From: Adiantum capillus-veneris
Taxonomy: Eukaryota > Streptophyta > Polypodiopsida > Polypodiales > Pteridaceae
Length of the DNA stretch: 64,000 nucleotides
Reading direction: 5' to 3'
Assembly: GCA_014529385.2 (NCBI GenBank)
Contig: CM043958.1
Location: forward strand, 80,814,025-80,878,024
Part shown: in pieces, positions 1 to 12,500 of the stretch
Layout of the letters: each line of letters starts with the position of its first letter
How positions within the stretch are numbered: position 1 is the stretch's first letter
The notes under the pieces: model-generated
Database searches by the model: none
Told to the model about the DNA's origin: nothing
Seen by the model: only the letters and a program-made list of their open reading frames with translations
Position numbers and translations under genes: made by a program

Positions 1-27
1 TGTCCAAGGTAGCTTAGACACAATAGA

Positions 28-66
<39 letters not shown>

Positions 67-233
67 TGTGTGTGTGCGTGTGTGCGTGCATGCGCACGCG
101 CGTGTGCGCGTGCATGTCCACCCTTACCCAAGGAGGACCCACTAAGGTCGATAGTTGAATGTGTGCACGTAGGTAGGACTGTGTGTGGGTATATCCAAGG
201 AGGACCCACCAAGGTAACTAGAGCAACTTAGAG

Positions 234-324
<91 letters not shown>

Positions 325-340
325 CGCGTGTGCACCCACC
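1..340 (+). repeat. TG-microsatellite module, copy 1
   Basis: Two TG tracts (about 31-66 and 235-320) are joined by a non-simple segment. That segment holds the phrase CCAAGGAGGACCCAC twice, about 69 bp apart. The same arrangement recurs at 4443-4791, so this is a duplicated module and not a lone microsatellite. It runs off the left edge of the window. The Cys/Val and His/Thr reading frames across it are repeat artefacts. Confidence 0.85.
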
Positions 341-398
341 CTTACCCAGGCACCATATCAAACGAGACAATAGGCCCATTAGATATGGGCCTACTTCC

Positions 399-2032
399 TT
401 AGTAATAATTAAGTAAAGTGACATCAAACTTAACACCATGCCATTCCTTCATACCCAAAACTGTTGTTAAGGTATAAATTAGATCTTTTTTATGGAAGCC
501 ATTAGCTTGAAACTTCCTAATGAGCACCCCAATTTCTTCAAGAGCTGAAAATACATTAGAGAATGAATAGATAATCAGATCCAAAATACTTAAACAAGTT
601 TTAATTGCCATCTTGAAAGGTCTGCTACTTTTCTTCACGACAAACTCGGTAGCAGTTAGCTGTAGGTGATCTCGTTTCCAAAAAAATCTAGTGGAAATTT
701 CACCCCCATAGGGATTTAGAATAGATAATTCAAATGATAAATAATTGATACGTTTAGTGATAGGACTACCCTCAAAGGAATATTGTTCTAGAAAGGTTGT
801 CTCAATAGTTAGATATATCCAGAACTGTTTGAGAAAAGCTAGGATTGTTAATACTCAAGATGTCATCCATAAATCGAAATGTGTGATAAAATCGTATAAG
901 TGTATGAAGTCCTTCTACCTGAGAGGCTTGTCTAAGAATCCATTTATACTCAAAAAATAGTAAGTGAAGGTTACACATTGTCGGGGAGCAGGAGAAACCC
1001 ATCAGGATTCCACACATTTTCCGGAGCAGTTGTTTCCTAGTAGGATATAGCAGTGGTTAAGAACCCATTGAATAGCTTCTTGAAATTGAATGTGACTCAT
1101 GTGAAGAGGTGTCTTGCATAATTTTTTGACCCATCTGGCAGAGTTAACAAAGGAAAGGCCTGAGAACCCATCTTTGGCCTTGTTAGCAAAGGCCAGATCT
1201 ACAAGAGAATCCAACACATTTATAAGGCCAACTTCACCAATAAGTGGGATATTTTCATAGCATCGGGTAATATCAACTGTAAAAACAGAGTAAACCATAG
1301 AAGGGAGATTTAAATAAACTTCGGTTGAGTTACCCACAAGCCAAAAGGTATGTATCTCAACCCCAAAAAATTGTCTTACGTCTTCCTGTTTAAGAGGAAA
1401 AATATTTTTAAGCTCTCTAGACACCAAATTAAGTCCCTCAGTCACATTATTAGTGATATCATAGAAAATACAATTAGAAGCATCCAAAATCCATCAGAAC
1501 TTGTTTTATGACTCTTAAAAGTAGGGAATAGGATAGGAAGTTTGATTGTGCTAACCTGATATCCCAAAGTAGTTAAACTTTCACATGTTCTTTGAATGAC
1601 AAGATCTAGATTTTCACCAATACATTGAAACTCACTTCCTTTGAGCCGAGTTTCTACTGCATCAAAGGACAGCCCCTTGCAGATGACAGAAGCCATATTA
1701 GAGGCTTTGTCCAGACTGACAATGAACCATTTTGTCTTAAGCCTGCAAAAGGCAAGGGAGAGTTAGGAGGTGAGCCATGTTGACTCTATTGATAACCATT
1801 CATGTGGAAAGCATGAGACCGGTTTGGAAAAGACCGTATTCAAGGTGTTGCTTAACTCAAGATGAGTTGTCCACTCCAGTTGGAGTTTACTGACCAAGTC
1901 GGCCAGACAATCAGTAAGTGCTTTTAAGGAAATTTGAGGGTTAAGTTGGTGAGGTGGTATGTGATTGAGCCCTTTTAAAAGAAGGAATCTTATAGCTCTA
2001 TTCTTAATAATGGAGAGGTCTATGGTACACAC
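399..2032 (-). pseudogene. Penelope-like reverse transcriptase, decayed
   Basis: Consecutive minus-strand reading pieces (2032-1763, 1696-1442, 1487-1002, 1017-802, 638-399) together read like one Penelope-type RT interrupted by frameshifts and stops. Landmarks in order: an N-terminal LLLKGLNHIPP phrase, a VSLDKASN phrase, PTFKSHKTS (RT1-like), FTVDITRCYENIPL (motif A with the first catalytic Asp), MGFSCSPTMCNLHL (motif B), FRFMDDIL (motif C with the catalytic Asp pair), and a C-terminal KSSRPFKMA region. The order and the GFSCSP and RFxDDI motifs are typical of Penelope-like elements. They differ from LINE RTs (YADD) and Copia RTs (YVDD). No GIY-YIG endonuclease is visible after the RT, so it could be an endonuclease-lacking type. 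Not functional as it stands. Confidence 0.62.
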
Positions 2033-2165
2033 ATGATTACCGAGATCACCAAATTCCCTTGTGAAGCTTTCCCACTGATGACTTTCACATGTTAGTGGTT
2101 TTGTCTTTCAAAGGAACCCATTAGAGTAGACAAACTGTAGGATGGGATCAGTAAACTTCTAGCCT

Positions 2166-2885
2166 TTCAAATGAGCCATACTCGGCAATGCAGAGATGAA
2201 TTTAGGAGTAGTAACTAAATGGGTTACATTATGTAAGCCTTAGTCTTAAGGCATTCATAAAGTATCTAAACATATATCTAATAGTCAGCATTAGTCCTTC
2301 TGTAATCTAATAAACAAAAAAGTAAGTCTGGTCTGAACTGTTGATAGTCACGAGCCAGCAAACACGAAGCCCTGAACCATATATTAGAGGAAATGTGCCA
2401 AAAATTAGTGTATCATCTTCAAAAAAAGTTGTCAGCCAAAGATACCCAAAAGACCAAGTGAAGAATCCTCATCATATCAAAGACCTTCAGTCATGACAGC
2501 AGATTGCATGTTACCTTAAGCCCAACCATACCATCTCTAGCTACAAGTCATAGCCTTATTCCTCTTGTAAGAGTGTAATGAAAAAAAGTTCATGACATGT
2601 GATGTATCAGTCAAGCCAAATCATTCAAAAAGTGCATTCCAAATGAGCCATACACAGCAATACAGAGATGAATTTAGGAGTAGTAACTAAATGGGGTTCA
2701 TTATGTAAGCTTTAGTCTCAAGGCTTTCAAAAAACATATAAACCATATATCTAACAGTAAGCATTAGTCCTTCTGTAATCCAATAATCAAAAAAGTCAAT
2801 CCGATCTGGACTATTGATTAGACATGAGCTAGCCAGTACGAAAGCCATGAACCATATATTAGAGGAAATGAGCCAAAAGAGGTAA
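2166..2885. repeat. Tandem duplication, about 475-bp period
   Basis: A segment of about 240 bp beginning AATGAGCCATAC at 2166 recurs at about 2641 with roughly 85-90 percent identity by eye. It includes AGAGATGAATTTAGGAGTAG and AGCATTAGTCCTTCTGTAAT. Intervening and following sequence carries weaker echoes. No coding sequence is supported here. Confidence 0.7.
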
Positions 2886-4442
2886 CATAATCCATCATGA
2901 ACCAGGCACAACGAGAACATATCATAAACAGCAAAGGACTAAGTGAGTATAATCCAATAGAGTCAGGGTATTTCAGTAGAGAGTACCCAGAAATATGATT
3001 GGCTAGTTTAGCAGATTCTCATGCCCAAAACATAAATGTAAGCGAAGTAAGGCAGGGGATAATTTCTCCAATTAAACCAATTTTAGTTTTAAAAGCCAAT
3101 CAAATCCATATTCGGCCAGTCGAGAAACCTCAAGAGAACTATTTTATAAGCGGTAAATGGCCGATACTATCAAAAACCATTTCATAAAGCATGACTCATC
3201 TACCACATTCAAGTCAGAATATGATTTTTGAGCCAACACCCTATTTAAGTAGGGCAATGTGTGCTTTCCAGTTGAGTCATCCGTATTAGAGACAATATGG
3301 GGCAAAGGAAACACTCATCACCTAAGACAAATTCTTAGCACCACAATACCCTGCCAATCAATGCCCTTGTATATAGTATTAGTCATACTAATCAGCTCAT
3401 AACACTACAGATAAACAAAAGCTATTACAAACGAGGCCAGGAATCTCAAATCCACCAACCCTGTCAGTCAAGCCATAATGAGGGGGAGCAGTAGATAAAA
3501 CAAACCAAAACCCTATCAAAGACCAAGGCTACCAATAGGAATGCATGTGTAACCTAATTAATCATTGTAGGTAGATTAATGTGATTGCACTTTAAAAGCA
3601 TCAAATAGCTCTAGCCTTATCCGGCCATACAGAGCTCACAGTCAAACATATCTGGCCCCAAGAGAGAACCACAATCTTAATTGTAGCACAGTAAAGAAGA
3701 CAAAGGTCCGCCATAAACGGCCTTTCAGGACATATGAATCCAAATATACCCTTTAGCCATGACATGATTAAGTGGAGCAGCAGCAAACCGCACCATACGA
3801 AGCCTTGTCAAAGTAGATAGTTACCAATATGTTCTCAACACATACCATACACAGTCGAGACTGTAAGCAAAAAAGATTTGAATCATCCTGCATAGAGGCA
3901 CAAATTACCTGAGACTGAGTTGGAACAGCCAGCTCCACAATAGCATATTTTTCTTTCCCTTTCGCCATAGTACCACACCACACTAACACCTCACACTGTT
4001 ACACACGCAAACAGACACAAGGATGCCAATGCCAAGTGAGTAAGAAGACTCACCGTTTAAATAGGGGATGGACAGTTCTTGCTAAGTAAGCTTCATCACT
4101 TGGTAGGGTAGGTCCAGATCCATGAAGAGGTATAGGATACACGCCGCCTCTAGCCAGGTTGAAGCCATCGGGTGGAGCCCGTCTGCACAGAGAAATAGAG
4201 AGGTTCCATCGTGCCCAGAGGCATACGCCAAGAGATAGACAGAGTGCGGGCCACAGGTCAGAAGCACCATACCCAATTGTATACAGCTACCAACCAAGGA
4301 ATGGGTTCCTTTCTTAAGGGCATTTAAAAGCCATACCTACCCTCCACTTAGTAGGCAAAATTAATGAAGGAAAAACTTATAAATAAATACATCCTATGAA
4401 ATTCACAGATCGTGGCAAGGCTACTGGTGTATACAAGGGGAA
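2886..4442. other. Gene-poor stretch with degenerate repeats; one possible ORF start
   Basis: No protein family is recognised. Short phrases such as AAACCCTATCAAAGACCAAG echo the upstream tandem repeat. On the minus strand an ATG near 3968 opens a short frame beginning MAKGKEKYAIVELAVP. It could be the start of the Penelope-like element's leader ORF or of an unrelated fragment; there is no independent support. From about 4060 to 4440 nothing further is seen. Confidence 0.3.
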
Positions 4443-4791
<349 letters not shown>

Positions 4792-4792
<1 letters not shown>

Positions 4793-5560
4793 CAAAAACA
4801 AATTTACCTCTCTTTGTGAGTTTGAGTGGTATGTTTGCAGTCTCTTTATTGAGGTATCTTTCATGGGCTTTGTGTCATGATATGTAGTGAATTGTGGCCA
4901 TGTGTTTCTTACAACAATCCTCATGGGTATTGGATAGTAGTGCAATGTTTGATTGAGGGAGAGATTGCTTGTATATATTCCTCTTATCTTCACATTACTG
5001 AGCTTAGTTGTGGAATTCTTTGAGGCATTATCCTTGGGTGGCCAATGCTTTCTGAAATCGTGATATTAATAACTCCTCTATTCCCACTAACAATTCCTCA
5101 TGTTGATCGAACATGTTGATGAGGAATGCATGGATTAGAAGTGTTTTCTTTTTGTTTTTATATGCAACTAATCTTTGAGATATACTTATGTCTTCTCCTT
5201 GATTTCACATTTCAGGTGAATGCACAACATCATTACTTTACTTGCTTGGATCGATGGTATTTGCTAAATGCACATCAATATGGTGCATATACATCAGTTA
5301 TGGATTGACCATTCATTGTCTTTCTTATCATGCTCCTCTATGTTATAATTACATTTTGGTGTATCCGCTCATGATCTCTTGTTGCCCCAAAAATGATTGC
5401 TTCTTGTATGTTATCAATAGCATGATTCTTTAATTGCAATCGTTCATCGAGTAGTGCATCCTTTCTTCTCACAAATTTATCAGTGTCTTGACTTTAGATG
5501 GCACATAGTTTTTGCTAATGTAAATAATCATACTTAAGTACTATAAATGGTATTTCATGC
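4792..5560. other. No gene seen
   Basis: AT-rich sequence with short open frames only. None resembles a family I recognise, and no RNA gene or element end is apparent. Confidence 0.4.
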
Positions 5561-5620
5561 ATCTTAGAGAAATAGTGGTGACTGCAAAACATCTTAGAGA
5601 AATAGTGGCGACTGCAAAAC
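5561..5620 (+). repeat. 30-bp tandem duplication
   Basis: Two adjacent 30-bp units beginning ATCTTAGAGAAATAGTGG differ at one base. A small local duplication. Confidence 0.85.
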
Positions 5621-5659
5621 ATTTGGTGTAAAGTTACATTGAACATAATCATCTGAGAT

Positions 5660-6876
5660 CCTATATATAAGAACAACATGAAGCTTTTATGGATGTTAAA
5701 TCCTATAATATCAATGATGACTTGCATAAACTTGATAAATGGCCATTCTGGGCTCATCATACTATTGGTTCACATAAGGGTTCTTCATCTGGATCATTTT
5801 TCAAAGGACTCCATGCTTCTAGATATATGCAAGGTATTGCATGTGTCAAAATTCATGGGGTACATGGACAAGCACTAAGCCACAGCCAGCTAACATGTGC
5901 TTCAAGTATCATCAATTTGTATGTTTCTCCTTCTTTTCCTTACCTCAGAGGCTCAGCATGTGCACAATGTATTTCTTGCAAAATTCTACCTCTTTGTTTC
6001 CTTTATTGAAGATCAATATTTGGATAATTCATTTCCTAAATCAGAATTGAATGTGGTACTTTGCAGTTTAGGTAAAGGTTTTAAAGATAAGCTTCATTCA
6101 AGTTTACATTTTTCTCATTAAGGTTGTGTACCTAGGATTCAAATTTTGGTTTGTGTACATGGGGATTGAATATAGAAAATACCCTAAGAAGGATGTTTTG
6201 ATCATACAAATTGACATTGCTAAGCCTTTGATACAATCAATTGGGACTTTGTTACAGCTATTATGAAAAAAGGTGAGGTTGCGGCGCTTGAACTTTGTGA
6301 TGTTATCCATCGGCTTTATGGTGGGGCAGCACTATGCATTCATTGTGTGACTTCCAAAGTCTTGGAATTTGGGATCCTTGGTGCATAAAGGTTGTCCACA
6401 TAGTGCATTTTTTTCTGCCATTGCAACGCAGTTGATGTTATTATATGTGGATAAATTCGCTTGGCAAGATAGTTTATAAGGTCATTTTATGCCACATGGC
6501 TCATGTTTTGTGGCTGGGACTTATAAAAAAGATTCATTAGTTTTTTCACAAAATTCACTCAGGGATGTACAAGCAATTATGGATACATTATCACTTTATG
6601 CTCTTGCTTCTGGTGTAAATTTTTCCTCCTAATCAATGAATTTAGTATCTTGGTTACCCAATTATTTGGGATGTTTCATTGAAAGAGGAAATTTCTAAAG
6701 TTTTGACTCATTTTGACAAGATCAATTATTACATGCATGTACGATTATAGATAGTTCTATCTATTATCATGGTTACATACAATTTCATCTTAGTGTTATT
6801 GGGTTGGGATGCAAAGCATAATGATTGCTTTATGTCCAAGGCCATATAATGTTTATGGAAAACCCAATGTGATAGC
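5660..6876 (+). pseudogene. Decayed LINE reverse transcriptase (left part)
   Basis: Around 6180-6320, two adjacent frames give IIQIDIAK followed by FDTINWDFVTAIMKK, which together resemble RT motif A of plant L1-type LINEs. Further on, GCPHSAFFSAIATQ resembles the QGCPLSP motif B, and HGSCFVAGTYKKDSLVFSQN occupies the motif C position but has lost the aspartates. Many frameshifts and stops show it is long dead. The Copia element at 6877-11995 splits it, and similar-looking sequence resumes at 12001. The assignment to L1-like LINE is inference from these phrases. Confidence 0.42.
6872..6876. repeat. Target-site duplication of Copia element, left
   Basis: ATAGC directly before the element, identical to 11996-12000. 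Confidence 0.95.
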
Positions 6877-7103
6877 TGTTGGAATTAGGGTTGCAGAGAA
6901 ACACACACAGCTTGGAGAAGACGAAGGAAGCTCAAGGCACACAATAGAGAGTGTGTTACTTAGTGTGCAATGGAAAGATAGATAGCCCTAGAGTGATGGG
7001 CGTATGTACAATGCACGGGGGAAAAAACCTCCTAAAGAGGGAAAAAATGCCCCGGCGGTCCTAGTGTGTTCACACACATCACTACCACATGTATATGGTA
7101 ACA
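6877..7103 (-). repeat. Copia 3' LTR
   Basis: 227 bp, the left copy in window orientation. It differs from the right copy by G for A in the GGGCGTATGTAC phrase and by G for A in the CCGGCGGTCC phrase. Termini are TGTTGG and TAACA. Confidence 0.93.
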
Positions 7104-7116
7104 AATCCCCCCTCGA
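7104..7116 (-). promoter_or_regulatory. Copia polypurine tract
   Basis: Reverse complement reads CTCGAGGGGGGATT directly before the 3' LTR, the position expected for the plus-strand primer of reverse transcription. Confidence 0.8.
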
Positions 7117-7178
7117 GTGATGCGGTGAACGAGAGCTGGCACATGAGTAAAGGGAAGTGCCATGCCCTGAGGACAGGA

Positions 7179-10100
7179 TCAGTCCACAAAGGGGAGTAAG
7201 CCCAAAGCTTTGCGGAAAGCTTCAAGCTTCTCACGAGACAATGCCTTTGTGAAAAGATCTGCAAGGTTGTCCTGTGTTGGCACATAAGCCAAGCTGATCT
7301 CTCCTGCTGAGAGCCTCTCCCTGACATAGTGGTAATGCACCTCAATGTGCTTTGTGCGAGCATGAAAAACTGGGTTCCTCGCAACTCCCAATGCGCTCTG
7401 ACTCTCAGTGTAGATAGTGTTGGCAGTGTCCTGTCCAACACCCAAATCAGCCATAAGGCGTCTGAGCCATACACACTCAACCATAGCTATGAAGATTGCC
7501 CTGTACTGAGCCTCACAACTCGAAGTGGCCACAGTAGCTTGCTTCTTGCTCAACCATGATATACATGAACTGCCAAGCATGAAACAAAAACCACTTGTGG
7601 ACACTCACGTGTCAAAACAACTAGCCCAATCTGAGTCTGAAAAAGCATGTAAGTCTGGCGGCAATGATCCCCCCTTGGGATAAAACAAGCCAAGATGTAA
7701 AGTGCCACTAAGGTAGCGGAAAATCCTCTTGACAGCCTGCCAATGCTTAGACCCTGGGCTATGCATAAATCTGCTGACCTATGAGACTGCAAACTGAATA
7801 TCCGGCCTCATGTTGCATACAGCAGCCAACAGCAGTTTGGTAAAGAGTGACATCAGCAGGATCGCCAACATCATGTAGACTCAACTTCAAACCTGTTTCC
7901 ATGGGAGTGGCAATAGGTTTGCAATCCTCAAGTCCAAACTTACATAGCAATGTCTCTATGTAACTTTTCTGACACAAGGCAATACCACCATCACACTGCT
8001 TAAACTGTATACCCAAGTAATGATGCAACAGCCCCAAATCTTTCATCTTGAAAGTAGCATTCAAATCAGCCTTAAATTCAGCAATATGTCTCTCATTTGG
8101 TCCAGTGATCAGCAAATCATCAACATAAAGAACCACGATGAGAAATACATCACCCTCATGCTTTACATACAATGTGGTTTCTGTTGGACTGTTACGAAAG
8201 CCTTGTTTGACCAAATGAGTGTCAGCTTTCTCATACCAAGCACAAGGAGATTGCTTCAACCCATATAAAGCCTTGTTACATTTGCACACTTTGTCCTTTT
8301 ATGACATAACCGCGAGGCTACGTTACATAAACTTCCTCAAATATGTCACCATTCAAGAAAGCAGTAACAATGTCGGATTGATGTACATCCCAACCAAAAT
8401 GAGCTGCCAATGCACATAGAAAACGTACAGTAGTCATACGACAAGTGGGAGAAAAAGTCTCTTCATAATCTATGCCTTTTTGCTGTGCATAACCCTTTGC
8501 AACAAGTCGAGCCTTATGGCGATCGATCTCACCATCCGGTTTGCGTTTCAACTTGTAAACCCACTTTGTACCAATGGCCTTTTTGCCAGGAGGCAAATCA
8601 CATAAAGTCCATGTGTCATTTTCTATAAGTGCATCATATTCTGATTGCATGGCAGCCATCCAATTTTTTGAATTTTGTGCTTCATCAAAAGTCAGAGGCT
8701 CCTCAACATCATGTAAGCTAGACACAGCCAAAGCATAACAATCTGATGCATAAGATGCATGGCGAGAGCCTGAACGAGTACGACTAGACAAAGGTGCATC
8801 CAATTTACTGTCACGCAAAGTGTGCACCAGCCATTTTGGCATACCTCTAGCCTGCTCATTTTCAACCCTTTCCTCATCAAGTACATCATGTACATATGCA
8901 TCAGTAATAGGCTGATCTAAAACATTTTCAGAAACCCTCATAGGCTATACATTTGCCTCATTGGAACTTACATTCGTATTTCCACCACTGAAAAGAGGCA
9001 ACAAAGTGCATAAATGTCATGTGAGCTTACATTATTGTCTCTAGTACATGACAGCAAGGGCTGAACAGAATCTTCCACAAACACTACATCCCGAGAAACC
9101 AGAATACGTTTTGTTTGCGGATGATACAACCTGTAACCTTTGCTTTCAGCACTATAACCAACAAAAATACATTTGACAGCCTTATCATCCAATTTTCTGC
9201 GCTACACTTGTGGCACCAAAGCATATGCCAAACAGCCAAAAACACGCATGTGCTCAATAGAAGGCTTTCTATCATGCCATGCTTCATATGGAGTAATAGA
9301 CTGCAAAGCTTTCGTAGGACACCTGTTAAGTACATAAGTGGCACACATGATGGCCTCAAGCAAAAAAGAATGCCGTAAAGCTTGACTTTTGACCATACAT
9401 CGTGTCATTTTCGTCAGTGACCTGTTTTTCCTCTTAGCAACACCATTTTGCTAAGGCGTATAAGGCACTGTACATTGGTGTTTTATCCCACGACTAGCCA
9501 GAAATGCATTAAATTCATGAGACATATACTCCCCCCCTCGATCGGAACGGAGGGTGTCCATAGTACATTTCGAGACATTTTCAGCCGTAGCTAGAAATTG
9601 TTTGAAGCACATAAAAACTTCGGACTTTGCTTTAAGCGGAAATACCCATGCATGCCTGGAGTAATCATCAATGAAAGTCACGAAGTACAGGTAATTGCCC
9701 AAGGACGGAGTTTGCATGGGCCCACAAACATCACTATGCACAAGCTGCAACCTGCATGTGGCCCGAACTGAACCATCCTTTGGAAATTTAGAACGCTGCA
9801 TCTTACCCAAAATACAGCCTTCACAAACATGTTTGACAGGTGCTTCAAGAGGTGGCAAAGAAGCAACCATATCAGAGTTTTGCAAACGCAGCAAACTTGC
9901 AAAATTCAGATGACCAAAACGTGCATGCCAAAGTTTTGCATCTGAAATAGCCCTTGAATCTGCAACAGCATTTGCAAAATTTTGTCCACACTTGTCATAC
10001 AAAGTGAGCTTATACAGCCCACAGCACAAAAGGCCAGATGCAACAATTTCATCACCAAAACTGAGATCATGAACTGTACATCTGTCATCCACAAATTTGA

Positions 10101-11448
10101 CTACAAGTCCAAGTCTAGCAAGTGCGGATACAGACAAGAGATTCTTCTTGATCCCAGGTACATAAACTGCATCAACAAGTGTGAAGGAGCTGCCATTAGC
10201 AGCAGTGAGCACAATCTTTCCAACTCCCTGAACTGGATAAGAGGCGTTGTTGGCACAAGTGACTGAATTCCCATGAGAGACAGACTCGAGAGAGGTAAAC
10301 AATTCACGATGTGAGGTAATGTGCTTTGTAGCACCACTATCGAAATACCACACATGTGAATCTACAGCAACTGACAAGCATGCATCATGGACAACAGGAT
10401 TGTAAGTGCACTCTGCGCTAAAAGCCCATTCTGCATCAACATCAGCAACGCAGTCTCCTTTCACAGAAGACTCAACAATGGCTGCATTTGTAGTGGAACT
10501 AGCATTTGCAGTGGAACCACCCTCTTTCTTCTTAGCCTCTTTGGCCTTCAACTTAGGACATGACTTGATCAAGTGATCATTGTCTTTACAATAATGGCAA
10601 CGCATCTTCTTTTTGCCCTTATCACCAGAATTGCCAGACGAAGTGCTGCCAGCAGAAGCATTAGGAACATAATTTTTGCCACTCGCAGCAGAACCATAAG
10701 AAGTGGCTGCATTACTGTTACCACCCTTTCTTTGAGAAGCAATAAAGGCCTGTTCAACTGCACACTGCCTAGTCCTGTTTTTTCTAGAAAGTGACTCTTG
10801 CAACAGCAATGTGCATAATGCATCAAACTTGACAACTTCAGGATTTCCTTGGGTCATCAGTCTCCAAGTACTGGCAAAAGTCTGGTAGGAATCTGGTAAG
10901 GCATCAAGAACAGTCTGCACAAGGGAACTGTCTGAAATGACTTCACCTTCAGAAATAAGTTGCTCATTGATATCCTTGACACTAGCAAGGAAAGTGTCCA
11001 TATCATCTTCCTCATGCATAATCTTCGACTCCAGCTCTTTACGCAGCAAAGCAATTTTAGCCTCATTGTGGCTTGCATAAAGACCTGCTAAAATATCCCA
11101 AGCCTGTTTTGCAGATTTTGCTGAACGGATGTGAGGAACAATGGTGCGCTTCACAGACAACGCAATCAATGCATGAGCCTGCGCATCCTTAACATCCCAA
11201 CGAGCTTGTTCTGTCGTAGGCAAAACAACTCTAACAGATGCAATCCTTGCAGCAAGACCTGCAACATCCTCAACATCGCCTACATCCTCAGACCCAGGAC
11301 TTACATCAATGCCCTGCACAATGTTCCAGACACCCTTTGACACAAGAACATGTTGCATCATATAAGCCCACATAGGGTAGTTGTCCCCATCCAACCTGTC
11401 CTCAGCAGCAAACATCTTGAACACATCTGTGTTGTTGTTGTCAGCCAT
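7179..11448 (-). pseudogene. Copia gag-pol polyprotein, disrupted
   Basis: The start chosen is ATG at 11448 (MADNNNTDVF), giving a typical Copia gag N-terminus; an upstream in-frame ATG at 11508 is less likely. Domains in order: gag with DGDNYPMWAYMM near residue 20; CCHC knuckle CHYCKDNDHLIKSC near residue 280; protease WYFDSGATKH near 366; pre-integrase HHCC (HARFGHLNF, CEGC) near 500; integrase core with HSDVCGP and FIDDYSRHAW; RT with DIVTAFLNGD and LYVDDLLITG; RNase H with SGFCFMLGSSCISWLSKKQ and SSCEAQYRAI; end near 7179. Breaks include TAG codons after TVPYTP (near 9450) and after EEVYVT (near 8320), where related elements carry Gln. There are also frameshifts near 8290 and 7800. No full polyprotein can be made. 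Confidence 0.93.
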
Positions 11449-11751
11449 GGTAAATGCTCCACCTGATGTGAAAACTGCCCAAAAATAGGAGAAACGGAGC
11501 GGGAACAACTTGTGCTATATAGCACAAACCGTAGAAGACTATAAGGCACCTGTTATGCAGAAAACGGCACTGACAGAAATTCTGCACAAAATGACGAAAT
11601 AGCCTGTGCAGTACTGTCTGTAGTGGAAACAGAGGCCGAAATGAGCCCAAATATTTGTCGACCTACGAACGCTCGCCAAAGCTCACTAAAATCGAAGAAA
11701 GTGAGCAGGCGTGTGTTGGAGCAGTTGGCGACTAAGCCCGGGAGGACGTGA

Positions 11752-11767
11752 CCTGCTCTGATACCAA
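11752..11767 (-). promoter_or_regulatory. Copia primer binding site (tRNA-iMet)
   Basis: Reverse complement contains TGGTATCAGAGC one or two bases inside the 5' LTR. This matches the 3' end of plant initiator-methionine tRNA, the usual Copia primer. Confidence 0.92.
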
Positions 11768-11768
11768 T

Positions 11769-11995
11769 TGTTGGAATTAGGGTTGCAGAGAAACACACAC
11801 AGCTTGGAGAAGACGAAGGAAGCTCAAGGCACACAATAGAGAGTGTGTTACTTAGTGTGCAATGGAAAGATAGATAGCCCTAGAGTGATGGGCGTATATA
11901 CAATGCACGGGGGAAAAAACCTCCTAAAGAGGGAAAAAATGCCCCGGCAGTCCTAGTGTGTTCACACACATCACTACCACATGTATATGGTAACA
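11769..11995 (-). repeat. Copia 5' LTR
   Basis: 227-bp right-hand copy, nearly identical to the left LTR, followed by the target duplication ATAGC at 11996-12000. Confidence 0.93.
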
Positions 11996-12000
11996 ATAGC
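11996..12000. repeat. Target-site duplication of Copia element, right
   Basis: ATAGC, matching 6872-6876. Confidence 0.95.
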
Positions 12001-12163
12001 AAGGTTTTGTATTTTCTTAAAGAACTTTAGAGTGTTCACCAATGATGCATGTCAGTCTCATTATTTTTTATTAACTTTCCCATGCTTGCTTGAAAGGCCT
12101 CTTTGGTGCCTACATTTCTTCAAGAACCACCACAGTGGACTGAGATGCTAGCAGCTTTGTCTA

Positions 12164-12500
12164 GGCACATGAAAGTTTGCGCTTATAGTCATTGGACACA
12201 ATGTCTCATGTATGGGCATGCTTCTGGTAACATCCTTGGTTGTTTACATGCCACCTTTTGATTTTTGACCCAGCAACAAATATACATTGGTTTGGACATT
12301 GTGCTCTTGAGTATACATTGGAGCAAATATACATTGGCACATGAAAAATTGTGCTTATAGTCATTGGACACAATGTCTCATGTATGGGCATGCTTCTGGT
12401 AACATCCTTGGTTGTTTACATGCCACCTTTTGATTTTTGACCCAGCAGCAAATATACATTGGTTTGGACATTGTGCTCTCGAGTATACATTGGAGTAGAG
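12164..12500 (+). repeat. 172-bp tandem duplication in LINE remnant
   Basis: The segment from GGCACATGAAA at 12164 is repeated from 12336 with a few substitutions, including the phrase GTCATTGGACACAATGTCTC. It lies in the sequence that continues the LINE remnant after the Copia insertion and ends about 12500. Confidence 0.85.

Larger units (their letters stand above)
6877..11995 (-). mobile_element. Copia LTR retrotransposon, complete but defective
   Basis: A 5119-bp element on the minus strand, bounded by two 227-bp direct repeats with TGTTGG...TAACA ends and flanked by ATAGC on both sides. It carries a tRNA-iMet primer binding site, a polypurine tract and a single gag-pol region in the Copia order: gag, protease, integrase, RT, RNase H. 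The two LTRs differ at only two positions that I can see, which points to a recent insertion. The gag-pol frame nevertheless carries several stops and frameshifts. It interrupts an older LINE remnant. Confidence 0.95.
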
